From JAAYYM01 sp964638005 (GTDB lineage: Bacteria; Bacillota; Clostridia; Lachnospirales; Lachnospiraceae), in contig CAZWXS010000015.1 of assembly GCA_964638005.1 (NCBI GenBank), positions 1 to 52,655 of the forward strand: a stretch of DNA of 52,655 bases. Reading direction: 5' to 3'. A program made the position numbers and the translations under genes. The notes under the pieces were generated by a model. The model was given only the letters and a program-made list of their open reading frames with translations. It did not search any database and was not told the DNA's origin. Every line of letters starts with the position of its first letter. Positions within the stretch are counted from its first letter, which is position 1. Positions 25,648 to 34,225 of the stretch are shown here, piece after piece.

Positions 25648-27894
25648 TTATGCTTTCTTCTTTACAAGCTTTGTCTTAAGCATATACCAGATCGCACCTG
25701 CCAGACATACGGAAGAATAAGTTCCGCAAAGGATACCTACCATAAGCGGCAACGCAAATTCTTTTATGGAAGTAACACCCATTACATACAAGACAACGAC
25801 CATGATTAACGTAGTCAGGGATGTAAAGATACTTCTGGTCAATGTCTGATTGATACTTTTATTAATCACTTCTTCCAAATTATCTTTATTCTTCATCTCA
25901 CCGATTCTCTCACGTATTCTGTCAAAGATAACGATTGTCGCATTGATGGAATATCCTACAATTGTCAGCATGCAGGCAATGAATGTAGAGCCTACGGATA
26001 CTCTGACAATTGCATAGAATGCCAGAACCACCAATACATCATGACACAGGGCAAGAACCGCACTCGCACCGAATCTGAGATCCTTGAAACGGAACCAAAT
26101 GTAAAGCAGCATACAAACGGCTGCAGCTAATACAGCAATAATAGCATCTGTCTTCATTTCAGAACTTACCGTAGAGCTGATCGTCTCTGCCGTAATCAAG
26201 CTCTCATCCACACCGAATTGCTCTATCATGGCCTGATTGAACTGCTCACGTTCATCAACAGATAAGGTCCGAGTCTTAAAGATGACCTCATTCTTGCCGG
26301 CAACCTTCTGCGTCTGTACATTACCGTCTCCCGTAATCGCTTCAATTGCAGGAACCACCTCAGCGTCAATCTGTTCGATGCTCATATCCTCATTGAAGGT
26401 CACATTGGTTGAAGTACCGCCAAGAAACTCCAGGGAGTAGTTCAGCGCATTATTACCGTTTGCTTTATTGACACCCATAAATACAAATCCACACAGGATG
26501 ACCACGAGTGAAGCCGCTATAAATATCTTTCTCTTGGAAAGGAAATTGATTACCTTCTTTTCCTTCACTGTACCGTATAATTTCTCATTTTGTAATCCTA
26601 TCGCATAAAGCGCATTTAACAACAGCTTTGTAACAAAGACAGCCGTAAGCATGGAAAGAATGATACCAAGTGCCAGAGTCTGTGCAAATCCTTTGATTGC
26701 GCCTGTTCCCATAAGCCCAAGTACCAGTGCCGCAATCAACGTCGTTACATTACCGTCGATAATCGCAGACAGTGCCTTCTGAAAACCAATCTTGATTGCC
26801 GAACTGACTGTCTTGCCACCTGCAATTTCTTCTTTGATTCGTGCGAAGATAATGACATTCGCATCCACCGCCATACCAATGGAAAGGATAATACCCGCAA
26901 CACCCGGCAGGGTCAGCGTGATATTAAAGAAATTCAAGCTTAACAGCATGAACACCACATACAGACACAGAGCAATCGTGGAAGCAACTCCCGGAATAAA
27001 GTATACGGCAATCATGAACAGAATGACAATAATGAAGCCTATGATACCTGCCTTGATACTCGTCTGAATCGCCTCTGAGCCCAACTGTGCACCTACTACA
27101 TTGGAACGAAGTTCCGTCAATGTCAGTTTCAATCCACCAATACGAATTGTAGAAGCCAGATCCTCGGCTTCTTCAAAACCACCGATATTCGTAATATATG
27201 CCTGTCCGCCTGTAATCGCCTCATTTACACTGGGCGCACTGTAAATGGCACCGTCATACACGATAAAGATTACTTCATGCGTAATCGCTGCAATCGTTGT
27301 TGCATCAGCAAACTTCTTGGTTCCTTCATCTGTCAGCGTCAGTTCAACCACATATTCGGTATTTCCCATATCATTAGAAGATCCCTTTGCCTGTGCCGCC
27401 TTGACATCTGTTCCCATCAGCACTACAGAGCCCTCTTCTTCCAGTTCTTCGATTGACTTTGCAAGTACATAGCCAACTGTTCCGTCTGCATTTGCACCAA
27501 ATGTATAGTTCGGTTCACCTGCCGGTGAATTCTGACTCACAAAATATAACGAACCCGGCTTACCCAAGTCTGCGAGGATTGCATTGGCATCCGATACTCC
27601 CGGAATTTCAATATTGATACGATCCGTACCTTCCTGATATACCTGTGCCTCTGTACTGTATACCTCAACACGCTTCTGCAATTTATAGATGGTATCGCTC
27701 ATATCCTCTGCAGAAGGATCTTCTCCCTCTACCTGATATGTGATGCTGACACCACCCGCCAGGTCAAGTCCGAGCTTGATTTTCTCAGCCGCTCCTGTCT
27801 TTTCGGATCCGACACCGAATAAAACCATATAGCCAAATCCTGCGATCAACAAAATGGCCGCTATAAGAATAATAATTCCTCTGCTCTTCTTCAT
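25648..27894 (-). CDS. secDF: Fused protein-export membrane protein SecDF
   Basis: 748 residues joining SecD (about 1-440) and SecF (about 450-748). These proteins use the proton motive force to help proteins leave the Sec channel. The N-terminal helix (IIILIAAILLIAGFGYMVLFG) is followed by GLDLAGGVSITYQV and the P1-type extracytoplasmic domain. Then comes a five-helix block with TLPGVAGIILSIGMAVDANVIIFARIKEE, and the SecF half with LEFLGGTSTNVTF and TIVGYSINATIVIFDRIRE. Twelve transmembrane segments are expected. The gene has its own promoter and terminator. Confidence 0.96.
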   Translation of the reverse strand: MKKSRGIIILIAAILLIAGFGYMVLFGVGSEKTGAAEKIKLGLDLAGGVSITYQVEGEDPSAEDMSDTIYKLQKRVEVYSTEAQVYQEGTDRINIEIPGVSDANAILADLGKPGSLYFVSQNSPAGEPNYTFGANADGTVGYVLAKSIEELEEEGSVVLMGTDVKAAQAKGSSNDMGNTEYVVELTLTDEGTKKFADATTIAAITHEVIFIVYDGAIYSAPSVNEAITGGQAYITNIGGFEEAEDLASTIRIGGLKLTLTELRSNVVGAQLGSEAIQTSIKAGIIGFIIVILFMIAVYFIPGVASTIALCLYVVFMLLSLNFFNITLTLPGVAGIILSIGMAVDANVIIFARIKEEIAGGKTVSSAIKIGFQKALSAIIDGNVTTLIAALVLGLMGTGAIKGFAQTLALGIILSMLTAVFVTKLLLNALYAIGLQNEKLYGTVKEKKVINFLSKRKIFIAASLVVILCGFVFMGVNKANGNNALNYSLEFLGGTSTNVTFNEDMSIEQIDAEVVPAIEAITGDGNVQTQKVAGKNEVIFKTRTLSVDEREQFNQAMIEQFGVDESLITAETISSTVSSEMKTDAIIAVLAAAVCMLLYIWFRFKDLRFGASAVLALCHDVLVVLAFYAIVRVSVGSTFIACMLTIVGYSINATIVIFDRIRERIGEMKNKDNLEEVINKSINQTLTRSIFTSLTTLIMVVVLYVMGVTSIKEFALPLMVGILCGTYSSVCLAGAIWYMLKTKLVKKKA

Positions 27895-27976
27895 TTTCTA
27901 ATCTTCCGTCCTTTTCTTTCTTTAATCAGCAGTATCACCGTATTTTCACTGCTGCGGCAAAATTCATGCACATCAT

Positions 27977-28005
27977 AGTATAGCACAAGTCATTCTCAAA
28001 TTAAA
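27977..28005 (-). promoter_or_regulatory. Predicted secDF promoter
   Basis: Minus-strand TTTAAT (28000-28005), 17-bp spacer, TATACT (27977-27982). An overlapping alternative is TTGAGA with TATGAT at 16 bp. The leader of about 75 nt can form a hairpin, CAGCAGT/ACTGCTG. No coding sequence is present in the gap 27895-28013. Confidence 0.55.
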
Positions 28006-28013
28006 GCACTTTT

Positions 28014-28388
28014 TTATGCCAACATCTCGCCGAAAGTTCCTCCGCATACACACATAATCATTGTGGTCGCTACATTGCCGGTTCCGTCCCCGATGGTTCG
28101 ATTGATAGCCAGCGAAACCAACAGCAATAGCACAAAATATATAAAACCGGCAATCATTCCCCATAAAAATTTTCTGTTCTGCATTTTCTTTCCAATATAT
28201 AATCCGCCCATGAACGTCGACAGCACATACGCCACCAGAATCCCGATCGTCACAATCTCTTCACTCAGCTGCAGGCGAAACAGCAGTAATGCCAACAATA
28301 AAAGCAAAGCCCCCGTTATAAAATACATAATAAACAGGGCTTTGCCTATCCATGCTGCTTTGTTGTTAGTCTTAAATATCCGCTCCAT
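28014..28388 (-). CDS. TIGR04086 family membrane protein
   Basis: 124 residues with four hydrophobic helices: ALFIMYFITGALLLLLALLLF, VTIGILVAYVLSTFMGGLYIG, FLWGMIAGFIYFVLLLLVSLAI and the C-terminal TMIMCVCGGTFGEML. The GGLYIGKK and closing GGxxGxxL elements fit TIGR04086, a Clostridia membrane family usually found next to yajC, the SCIFF peptide system and secDF. Here secDF follows directly but no SCIFF peptide gene is present between them. Function is unknown. Confidence 0.8.
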   Translation of the reverse strand: MERIFKTNNKAAWIGKALFIMYFITGALLLLLALLLFRLQLSEEIVTIGILVAYVLSTFMGGLYIGKKMQNRKFLWGMIAGFIYFVLLLLVSLAINRTIGDGTGNVATTMIMCVCGGTFGEMLA

Positions 28389-28465
28389 CTTGCCACCCCT
28401 TCCATATATGTAACTATATTCAAGGGCAGTCTTGATTATTCATATTTGCCGAACTCAGATACCGT

Positions 28466-29326
28466 TTATTTTATCTTTCTTGAAAGCCTGAAGACCGACA
28501 GCATAAAGAAAATACCGGTTGTGATCAACAGAAACAATACACTCAATTCAGGAGACACCGTATAATCTCCAAATACGAACACATTTCCCATCTCTATCTG
28601 AAATTCCCGCAGATACTCTGCCGATATTCCTTCAAACGAAGCTGCCATCTCACGTTCCATCATAACCTGCCTGAACATTCCTGCACTATAAGTAATCGGA
28701 AAGCATTTCATACCAAACTGTACCCAGTCAGGCAATTGCCCGATCGGCAGATACATTCCGGTTAAAAATCCGATCAGTGTTCCGATTACGATGGAAATGT
28801 TGGAGAATGCATTGATACTGCCAATCAACGATACAATGAACAATACGATAGAAGTACTGGTCATGGTATTCAAAACAATCAGTCCAAGCACCTTGCATAC
28901 GGACCCCGGCGGCAGCATCCTGCCTCCCACAAGTACGATATACAGCTCTCCTAACACAAAAGTCAAGATGCTCATAAGCAGTCCGATCAAAAAAGCACTG
29001 CATATATAACCGCCTACAATCAAAACCTTTGAAACAGGTGTCGAAGAAAAGTCCTTTGAAACCTTTCTGACCTTGTCATCCACCATGGCCGAAAATGCAC
29101 CCAGTGTTGTCGTCACTCCCGTAACCGTAAGCAGACCTGCTACTATCCAACTGTTCATCAGCTCTTTCGCGCCTTCCACATCGGAGAGGCTTTCCGTCCA
29201 TACATCTCCTAAGAAGACCAAATACAATCCCAGAATGATAAAAACTGCAAGCAGCGAAAAAAAGACTGCACTTCTGTCCCTAAAATAAATTCTCAAATTT
29301 CTCTTTGCCAATATTATAGCTGCCAT
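28466..29326 (-). CDS. ABC-2 type transporter permease
   Basis: 286-residue membrane subunit with six hydrophobic helices, beginning LAKRNLRIYFRDRSAVFFSLLAVFIILGLYLVFLG. It is the DrrB/YadH-like ABC-2 type. The YLPIGQLPDWVQFGMKCFPITYSAGMFRQVM region is typical of the family's C-terminal half. I chose the ATG at 29326 because AGGGGGTGA sits just upstream and the gene then begins 5 bp after its ATPase partner. The frame opens 6 codons earlier. Substrate unknown; drug, lipid or peptide export are all possible. Confidence 0.92.
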   Translation of the reverse strand: MAAIILAKRNLRIYFRDRSAVFFSLLAVFIILGLYLVFLGDVWTESLSDVEGAKELMNSWIVAGLLTVTGVTTTLGAFSAMVDDKVRKVSKDFSSTPVSKVLIVGGYICSAFLIGLLMSILTFVLGELYIVLVGGRMLPPGSVCKVLGLIVLNTMTSTSIVLFIVSLIGSINAFSNISIVIGTLIGFLTGMYLPIGQLPDWVQFGMKCFPITYSAGMFRQVMMEREMAASFEGISAEYLREFQIEMGNVFVFGDYTVSPELSVLFLLITTGIFFMLSVFRLSRKIK

Positions 29327-29331
29327 TCTGC

Positions 29332-30246
29332 TCACCCCCTGCATTTCTTTCCTGTAATGCCGATAAATGCATCATCCATTGTTCCGCGCACCACCTCAAA
29401 TCCGGTGATATGCTGCCTGCACGCCTCGATAATTGCAAGCGAATCCATCGTATGCTGTATCTGTATGACCATCTGATCTGCAACCACTCTATAATCTTGC
29501 TTTCTCTGCTCCAATATCCTGCCAAGCACCGCCTGATCTTTTGTGGTCAGACGCAATGTATCAGCTGCATATCGATCCTTCAGTTCCGATGGCGTTCCCT
29601 TCGCTGCCACGCATCCTTCATCCATCACAATGACATAATCAGCTTCTGCAGCTTCCTCCATATAATGTGTCGTCAAAAAGACGGTCATATCCGTCTCCCT
29701 CTGAAGCTTCCTGATCGTCTCCCATACGTTTATCCTGGTCTGCGGATCCAGTCCTGTCGTCGGCTCATCCAGAAATAGTATCTGTGGTGTATTCACCAAC
29801 GCCCGTGCAATATCCGCGCGTCTTCTCTGACCTCCTGAAAGCTTTCCGTAAGGTCTGTCAATAAAATTCTCCACACCGCAGGAATTTGATGCCCACATAA
29901 TCGAACACTGCAGATCATGCCCTTTCAAGCCGTATAGGCTTCCTCTCGTCTGAAGATTTTCTCTGACTGTAAGCAGCGGATCCAACAGGCTGTCCTGAAA
30001 AACCGCTCCGATGATCTTTCTGATCTCATTATCATTCTTGCCCAAGGTCCATTCATCAATTTTAACAACTCCCGCATCAGGCTTTAAAAATGTGCAGATC
30101 ATATCAATCGTCGTAGACTTTCCGGCACCGTTCGGACCCAGAAAAGCAAATAACTTTCCCCTCTCGACATAGAAATCGATTCCCTTGACCGCCTGAATAT
30201 CTCCATATGATTTCTTTAATCCTTTTACTTCGACTATTTTATCCAT
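29332..30246 (-). CDS. ABC transporter ATP-binding protein, DrrA-like
   Basis: 304 residues. Walker A GPNGAGKST, Q-loop AVFQDSLLD, signature KLSGGQRRRADIARA, Walker B ILFLDEPTTGLDP, switch His in FLTTHY. The long C-terminal extension (about 215-304) is the DrrA/DUF4162-type tail. It partners the ABC-2 permease immediately downstream. AGGAGAGG upstream serves as ribosome binding site. It has a predicted promoter and direct-repeat operator 90-125 bp upstream, next to the DUF3021 stop. Confidence 0.94.
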   Translation of the reverse strand: MDKIVEVKGLKKSYGDIQAVKGIDFYVERGKLFAFLGPNGAGKSTTIDMICTFLKPDAGVVKIDEWTLGKNDNEIRKIIGAVFQDSLLDPLLTVRENLQTRGSLYGLKGHDLQCSIMWASNSCGVENFIDRPYGKLSGGQRRRADIARALVNTPQILFLDEPTTGLDPQTRINVWETIRKLQRETDMTVFLTTHYMEEAAEADYVIVMDEGCVAAKGTPSELKDRYAADTLRLTTKDQAVLGRILEQRKQDYRVVADQMVIQIQHTMDSLAIIEACRQHITGFEVVRGTMDDAFIGITGKKCRG

Positions 30247-30299
30247 TCACCTCAGCCTCTCCTTGCTCTTTCTTTTGAATTCAGTATAATCCAATCAAA

Positions 30300-30326
30300 A
30301 ATACCCGCAATAACAATGCGGGTATT
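30300..30326 (-). terminator. Terminator between DUF3021 gene and ABC exporter genes
   Basis: Perfect 10-bp stem AATACCCGCA / TGCGGGTATT with a 7-nt loop, followed on the minus strand by TTTTTG. It would stop read-through from the LytTR-DUF3021 transcript. A transcript starting at the nearby exporter promoter would begin inside the hairpin and escape it. Confidence 0.75.
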
Positions 30327-30370
30327 ATGCAATATACAAACAGTAAGTTGTGTGGACGCAACAGTAAGTT
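30324..30370 (-). promoter_or_regulatory. Direct-repeat operator and -10 box upstream of the ABC exporter
   Basis: Two identical 11-bp repeats, AACTTACTGTT on the minus strand, lie at 30360-30370 and 30339-30349, an exact 21-bp period. LytTR-domain regulators typically bind two about 9-bp direct repeats one to two helical turns apart on one DNA face. The inner repeat occupies the -35 position for a -10-like CATAAT at 30324-30329, the layout of an activator-dependent promoter. The LytTR gene is two genes upstream. A second possible promoter is TTGCGG with TATACT (30283-30288) at 16 bp. Confidence 0.6.
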
Positions 30371-30806
30371 ACAGTTCCTTCTGATTCAGTTCTTCGAGGC
30401 ATCGGTTCATTTTGTCCGCCACTCTCTGTTCGGTCGTATAGTTAAAAAAGAAAACGATCAAATAGTATACCGCGATCAGCAGAAACAACACTATCGGCTC
30501 TGCTGCAGATCCCGCAGTAATCCAATCATTATAATAGCAAATGCCGAATACGACCGCAAACACCATCATACACTGCACCACTTCACGTATGATCAGATTC
30601 TTTTTGGACACTTCCTTTTTTGACCAGTATATGAACATAGTAAGAGCACATAAGAAGCCCATCATAATGACGGAAACCAGATCTCTCACAGAAAATACAG
30701 AATCAGGTGCAAAAATGGCACAAAACACCGTAGCACATACAGTACATCCTCCCGTAATCAGGAAGCAGTTCATACAAAACTTTTTCATCAGTTCCCGAAA
30801 CTCCAT
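30369..30806 (-). CDS. DUF3021 family membrane protein
   Basis: 145 residues with four hydrophobic helices (for example FLITGGCTVCATVFCAIF, SVIMMGFLCALTMFIYW, and IVLFLLIAVYYLIVFFF). A Lys-rich cytosolic loop (WSKKEVSKKN) and a charged C-terminus are also present. DUF3021 proteins are routinely encoded beside LytTR regulators and are thought to restrain them at the membrane. Here the LytTR gene is directly upstream. The ATG at 30806 is 8 nt after GGAGG. An ATG at 30821 is the alternative. Confidence 0.85.
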   Translation of the reverse strand: MEFRELMKKFCMNCFLITGGCTVCATVFCAIFAPDSVFSVRDLVSVIMMGFLCALTMFIYWSKKEVSKKNLIIREVVQCMMVFAVVFGICYYNDWITAGSAAEPIVLFLLIAVYYLIVFFFNYTTEQRVADKMNRCLEELNQKEL

Positions 30807-30823
30807 ATTTTTATCCTCCATGC

Positions 30824-31258
30824 CTAGCAGCCAAGTCTCTTTTTGAATTCTGACACATATTGCCGCGAAATAATAACCTTTTCACCGTTTAACATCGTTG
30901 CTTCAAAACGACCGTTAAACGCAGGACTGACATATTTGATCTTCTTGATGTTCACAATAACAGACTTGGATATCCGAAAGAAGTCCTGCATGGCGAGCTC
31001 CTGTTCCAGTTCGTACAGTTTCTGCTTCGTCTCAAATACATCCTTCTTGCAATACAGGAACACCTTGTTATCCACTGCCTCAAAATAATAAATATCCGCA
31101 GGCATGATTCTGTGGATATTGTCCTTTTCATACCCGACAATCGCATTTTTTTGCGTCTTAATAAAGGAAATGATGCGCAGCAGATCCTCATCGACTCCAT
31201 TGCATCGTATGACGATCTCATCTTCTTCACATTGTGTCTCTTCAATCGTAATCTTCAT
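30824..31258 (-). CDS. LytTR-domain DNA-binding regulator
   Basis: 144 residues. A short N-terminal region (about 1-45) has no receiver-domain phosphorylation pocket. The C-terminal LytTR domain (about 48-144) has YYFEAVDNKVFLY, FFRISKSVIVNIKKIKYV and GEKVIISRQYVSEFKKRLG. So it is a stand-alone LytTR regulator of the type paired with DUF3021. The ATG at 31258 follows the stop of the hydrogenase-kinase gene by 8 bp, with GAGGG upstream. A GTG at 31270 would overlap it. The likely target is the direct repeat in front of the ABC exporter. Confidence 0.9.
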   Translation of the reverse strand: MKITIEETQCEEDEIVIRCNGVDEDLLRIISFIKTQKNAIVGYEKDNIHRIMPADIYYFEAVDNKVFLYCKKDVFETKQKLYELEQELAMQDFFRISKSVIVNIKKIKYVSPAFNGRFEATMLNGEKVIISRQYVSEFKKRLGC

Positions 31259-31266
31259 GTGAACCC

Positions 31267-34167
31267 TCACTCATTTACATTGCTCTTGATCTGAGCTGCC
31301 AGATATTCCGCATTCTTTTGGACGAACTCATAGTTTTCCGATTGAACAGCCTGCCTGTGTATTTTGGCCGCCTGTGCCAGTCGGAAATTTCCTTGTGCCA
31401 GTGACATTCTCTCCACTGCACATACCAGTTCCAGATACTTCTCATAATCCTCTTTATCCACACATGCTGTCAGCTGTTCCGGTTCTACGGTCACACTGTC
31501 ATCAAACTTCTTAATCTTATCCTTTGGAATGAACTGCATCAGAATACGCCCCAGCCTCTCCTGATCCATAGGTTTGCATAAGTATCCCTGGAAGCCTTGC
31601 TTTTGGAAACGTTCCGTGCCGGAGCCCAACCGTGAATCCTCTGCGGTCAGACAGATTACCGGAACCTTCTCACAGGCGCCGCCCATCAGTCTGATCCTGC
31701 TCAAAGTCTCTACTCCGTTCATACCCGGCATCAGATAGTCCATAAAAACCATATCATACTCATTCTTTGCCAACAGATTCAATGCTTCCTTACCACCAAG
31801 CGCCGTGTCCATATAGAGTTGATAATTTCGCAATGCGCCCTCTGCCACCTGAAGATTGACGGACAGATCATCCACGACCAATATCCGCACCCTCGGCATA
31901 TAAATTACCAAATCGGCTTTCCCTGCTGCATCGTTTCGTTCAATTCCCGGTGCATGTTCCGTACCGATAGGTACATATTCCTTTATCTGCTGCTCCAGTA
32001 TAACTGTAAATGTACTCCCTGCCCCATATATGCTCTTGACGCTGATATCTCCGTTCATCTGCAAAGCCAGATTCTTGGATATGGCAAGTCCCAATCCGGT
32101 TCCTTCTATCGTACGCGTCTCAGTATTCTCAACTCTGCTGTAGGAATCAAACAGACTGTTTATATTCTCCGCCTTAATACCGATTCCCGTATCCTCGACA
32201 TCAAATATCAAAACAGGTTGTTTACGATCATGATTCCAGTTTACACGAAGCATGACACTTCCCTTTTCCGTAAACTTTACTGCATTACCCAGAAGATTGA
32301 TCAGTATCTGGCGGATACGTCTGTCATCCCCAATCAGTTGAGCCGGAACCGAAGGCTGTATCTCAAGTCTGTACATCAGATGCTTCTCTCTTGCCCTGAA
32401 CAATATGACATTGCTGATCTCATCCATCAATTCCGTAAAAGAATATCGTATCGGTTCAATGCTGAAATGTCCTGCCTCTATTTTGGACAGATCCAACAAA
32501 TCATTTACAATGTCAAGCAGACCGGTTCCCACAACATTGATATCATGAATCCGCTCGACATATTCACTCGGCAGTGCCGCATGCATCAGGATATCTGTCA
32601 TACCGATGATTGCATTGAGCGGGGTTCTGATTTCATGTGACATACTGGCAAGGAACAGACTCTTCGCCTGATTTGCATTATCCGCATTTTCCTTTGCCTT
32701 CTCAATCGTATTGATTGCATTTTGCAGAGCCTGTGCGATCATCTCCGTATTCCATACAGAAAAGTCTCCAACAAACTCATTGTCACCATTGATCTGATTC
32801 ACCATCCTGCCAAGCATCTGTTTGTCATGCAGCAGAACATCCTTCATATAATGAATACAATTTTCTTTGGTATTATAGCCCCGCACGATTGCTGTCGCCA
32901 TCTCCGTGCAGTTGTTGTATCCGCAAGAGGAACAATTGATGCATCTGCTCTCCCTCGTCAGCTTGCCCATAGACAGAAATACCTCTTCAAGCGTCTCCTC
33001 GGATATCTTTAACTCATCTACCGCAACATCCGTATGATACTCCCTGACGAAATCCTCATATTTGATATCTGCTTTTTCAAAATAGTCATCCAATCTGTTC
33101 CAACGTTCCTCTGATGTAACCGCAGAATCAAACGGCGAGCCTTCATATGTCGCCGGGTTATATTCTCTTGTATTATAAAGGTTCACTAACAGATCTTCGT
33201 TCTCTTCATAATGAGCCTCAGAAGCCGGGCCGCCCGTACATCCGCCACTGCAGTTCAATATATCGACCAGGTACGGAAGTGCGCGATCTTCACGTACCAG
33301 ATTCTCATACATGTCCAGATAATCATAGATGCGTGCCGTTCCTTCTACCTGTTTGATATATTGGTTATGTCCCATGAAGAGCCTGATATTATTCTTCAAT
33401 CCTCCGGGGATGGGATAATATGCACCCAGACCGGGATTGGAATCAGGAATAAAGTCTTCATAATATTGATTCAGATCGACTGCAGTCTCCCTGATATGAT
33501 CCATAAATGTCGCAAACGTAATGTTATAGTCAATCCCACATTCAAAATCGTCTCTTGCAGCCTCTGTTTTCTTACCGATGCACGGTCCGAGAAAGGCAAA
33601 TTTAGCCCGACTGCCTTCGTATTTCCTAACATACGTCGCCATACACTGAAGCGGACTCATAACCGGAAGCAGTTTGGAAATGAGAGAGGGTTTATACTTT
33701 TCAATATAGTCCACCACTACCGGACATGGTGACGTAATGCAGCCTCTGATACCGCTCTTACGCAAATACTTGATATAAGCCCATGTCGCAATATCCGCAC
33801 CGGTTCCTACATGCTGAAATTCTTTTACGCCTAATGACTTCAGATATCCGAGAATATGACAGGCATCAGCCTCATAATTGATAAAAAAAGATGGCGCAAG
33901 AAATACGACAACATCTTCTCCCGCCTTCAGATCAAGCAAAAATGCATCCAGATCATCACAATAATATCTTGCACCATGCTCGCAATTATGCAGACATCTG
34001 CCGCAATGAATGCACTTATCTCCATCCACATGAATCACGGCATGTCCATTATAAGTATCCGCAATATTGGCACCTATGACCGGGCAGCCGCGAATACATT
34101 TGTTACAGCCTATGCAATTGTCATCCGTATAGATCAGACCCTGATTCAGGTTGCTTTTATCCTTCAT
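31267..34167 (-). CDS. [FeFe]-hydrogenase-like sensor / hybrid histidine kinase
   Basis: 966 residues, no transmembrane segment. Order seen: two ferredoxin clusters (Cys18/21/24/28 and Cys52/55/58/62); an H-cluster-type hydrogenase domain (about 85-370) with TSPCP (Cys148), LGPCIGKK (Cys196) and NCSGGC (Cys306, Cys310), so all four [4Fe-4S]H ligands are kept; and a further Fe-S domain (Cys409, 412, 415, 420, 437). Then a helical linker, HisKA with phosphoacceptor His511 (SHEIRTPLNA), an HATPase with DTGIGI and GTGLGLAI, and a receiver domain (VVDDLS, FMDYLMPG) plus a helical tail. In catalytic hydrogenases TSCCP supplies a proton-relay Cys, which is Pro147 here, as expected for a sensory enzyme. 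I infer cytosolic redox or H2 sensing. CAGGAG is the ribosome site; LytTR follows by 8 bp. Confidence 0.9.
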   Translation of the reverse strand: MKDKSNLNQGLIYTDDNCIGCNKCIRGCPVIGANIADTYNGHAVIHVDGDKCIHCGRCLHNCEHGARYYCDDLDAFLLDLKAGEDVVVFLAPSFFINYEADACHILGYLKSLGVKEFQHVGTGADIATWAYIKYLRKSGIRGCITSPCPVVVDYIEKYKPSLISKLLPVMSPLQCMATYVRKYEGSRAKFAFLGPCIGKKTEAARDDFECGIDYNITFATFMDHIRETAVDLNQYYEDFIPDSNPGLGAYYPIPGGLKNNIRLFMGHNQYIKQVEGTARIYDYLDMYENLVREDRALPYLVDILNCSGGCTGGPASEAHYEENEDLLVNLYNTREYNPATYEGSPFDSAVTSEERWNRLDDYFEKADIKYEDFVREYHTDVAVDELKISEETLEEVFLSMGKLTRESRCINCSSCGYNNCTEMATAIVRGYNTKENCIHYMKDVLLHDKQMLGRMVNQINGDNEFVGDFSVWNTEMIAQALQNAINTIEKAKENADNANQAKSLFLASMSHEIRTPLNAIIGMTDILMHAALPSEYVERIHDINVVGTGLLDIVNDLLDLSKIEAGHFSIEPIRYSFTELMDEISNVILFRAREKHLMYRLEIQPSVPAQLIGDDRRIRQILINLLGNAVKFTEKGSVMLRVNWNHDRKQPVLIFDVEDTGIGIKAENINSLFDSYSRVENTETRTIEGTGLGLAISKNLALQMNGDISVKSIYGAGSTFTVILEQQIKEYVPIGTEHAPGIERNDAAGKADLVIYMPRVRILVVDDLSVNLQVAEGALRNYQLYMDTALGGKEALNLLAKNEYDMVFMDYLMPGMNGVETLSRIRLMGGACEKVPVICLTAEDSRLGSGTERFQKQGFQGYLCKPMDQERLGRILMQFIPKDKIKKFDDSVTVEPEQLTACVDKEDYEKYLELVCAVERMSLAQGNFRLAQAAKIHRQAVQSENYEFVQKNAEYLAAQIKSNVNE

Positions 34168-34225
34168 ATAAATAACTCCTGCACATGCTGATAAATATCA
34201 CATACAACATATTATTTTAATTATA

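Noticed and set aside
27895..28013. Possible SCIFF peptide gene between TIGR04086 and secDF
   Set aside because: No Cys-rich short frame exists on either strand; the gap reads as promoter and leader.
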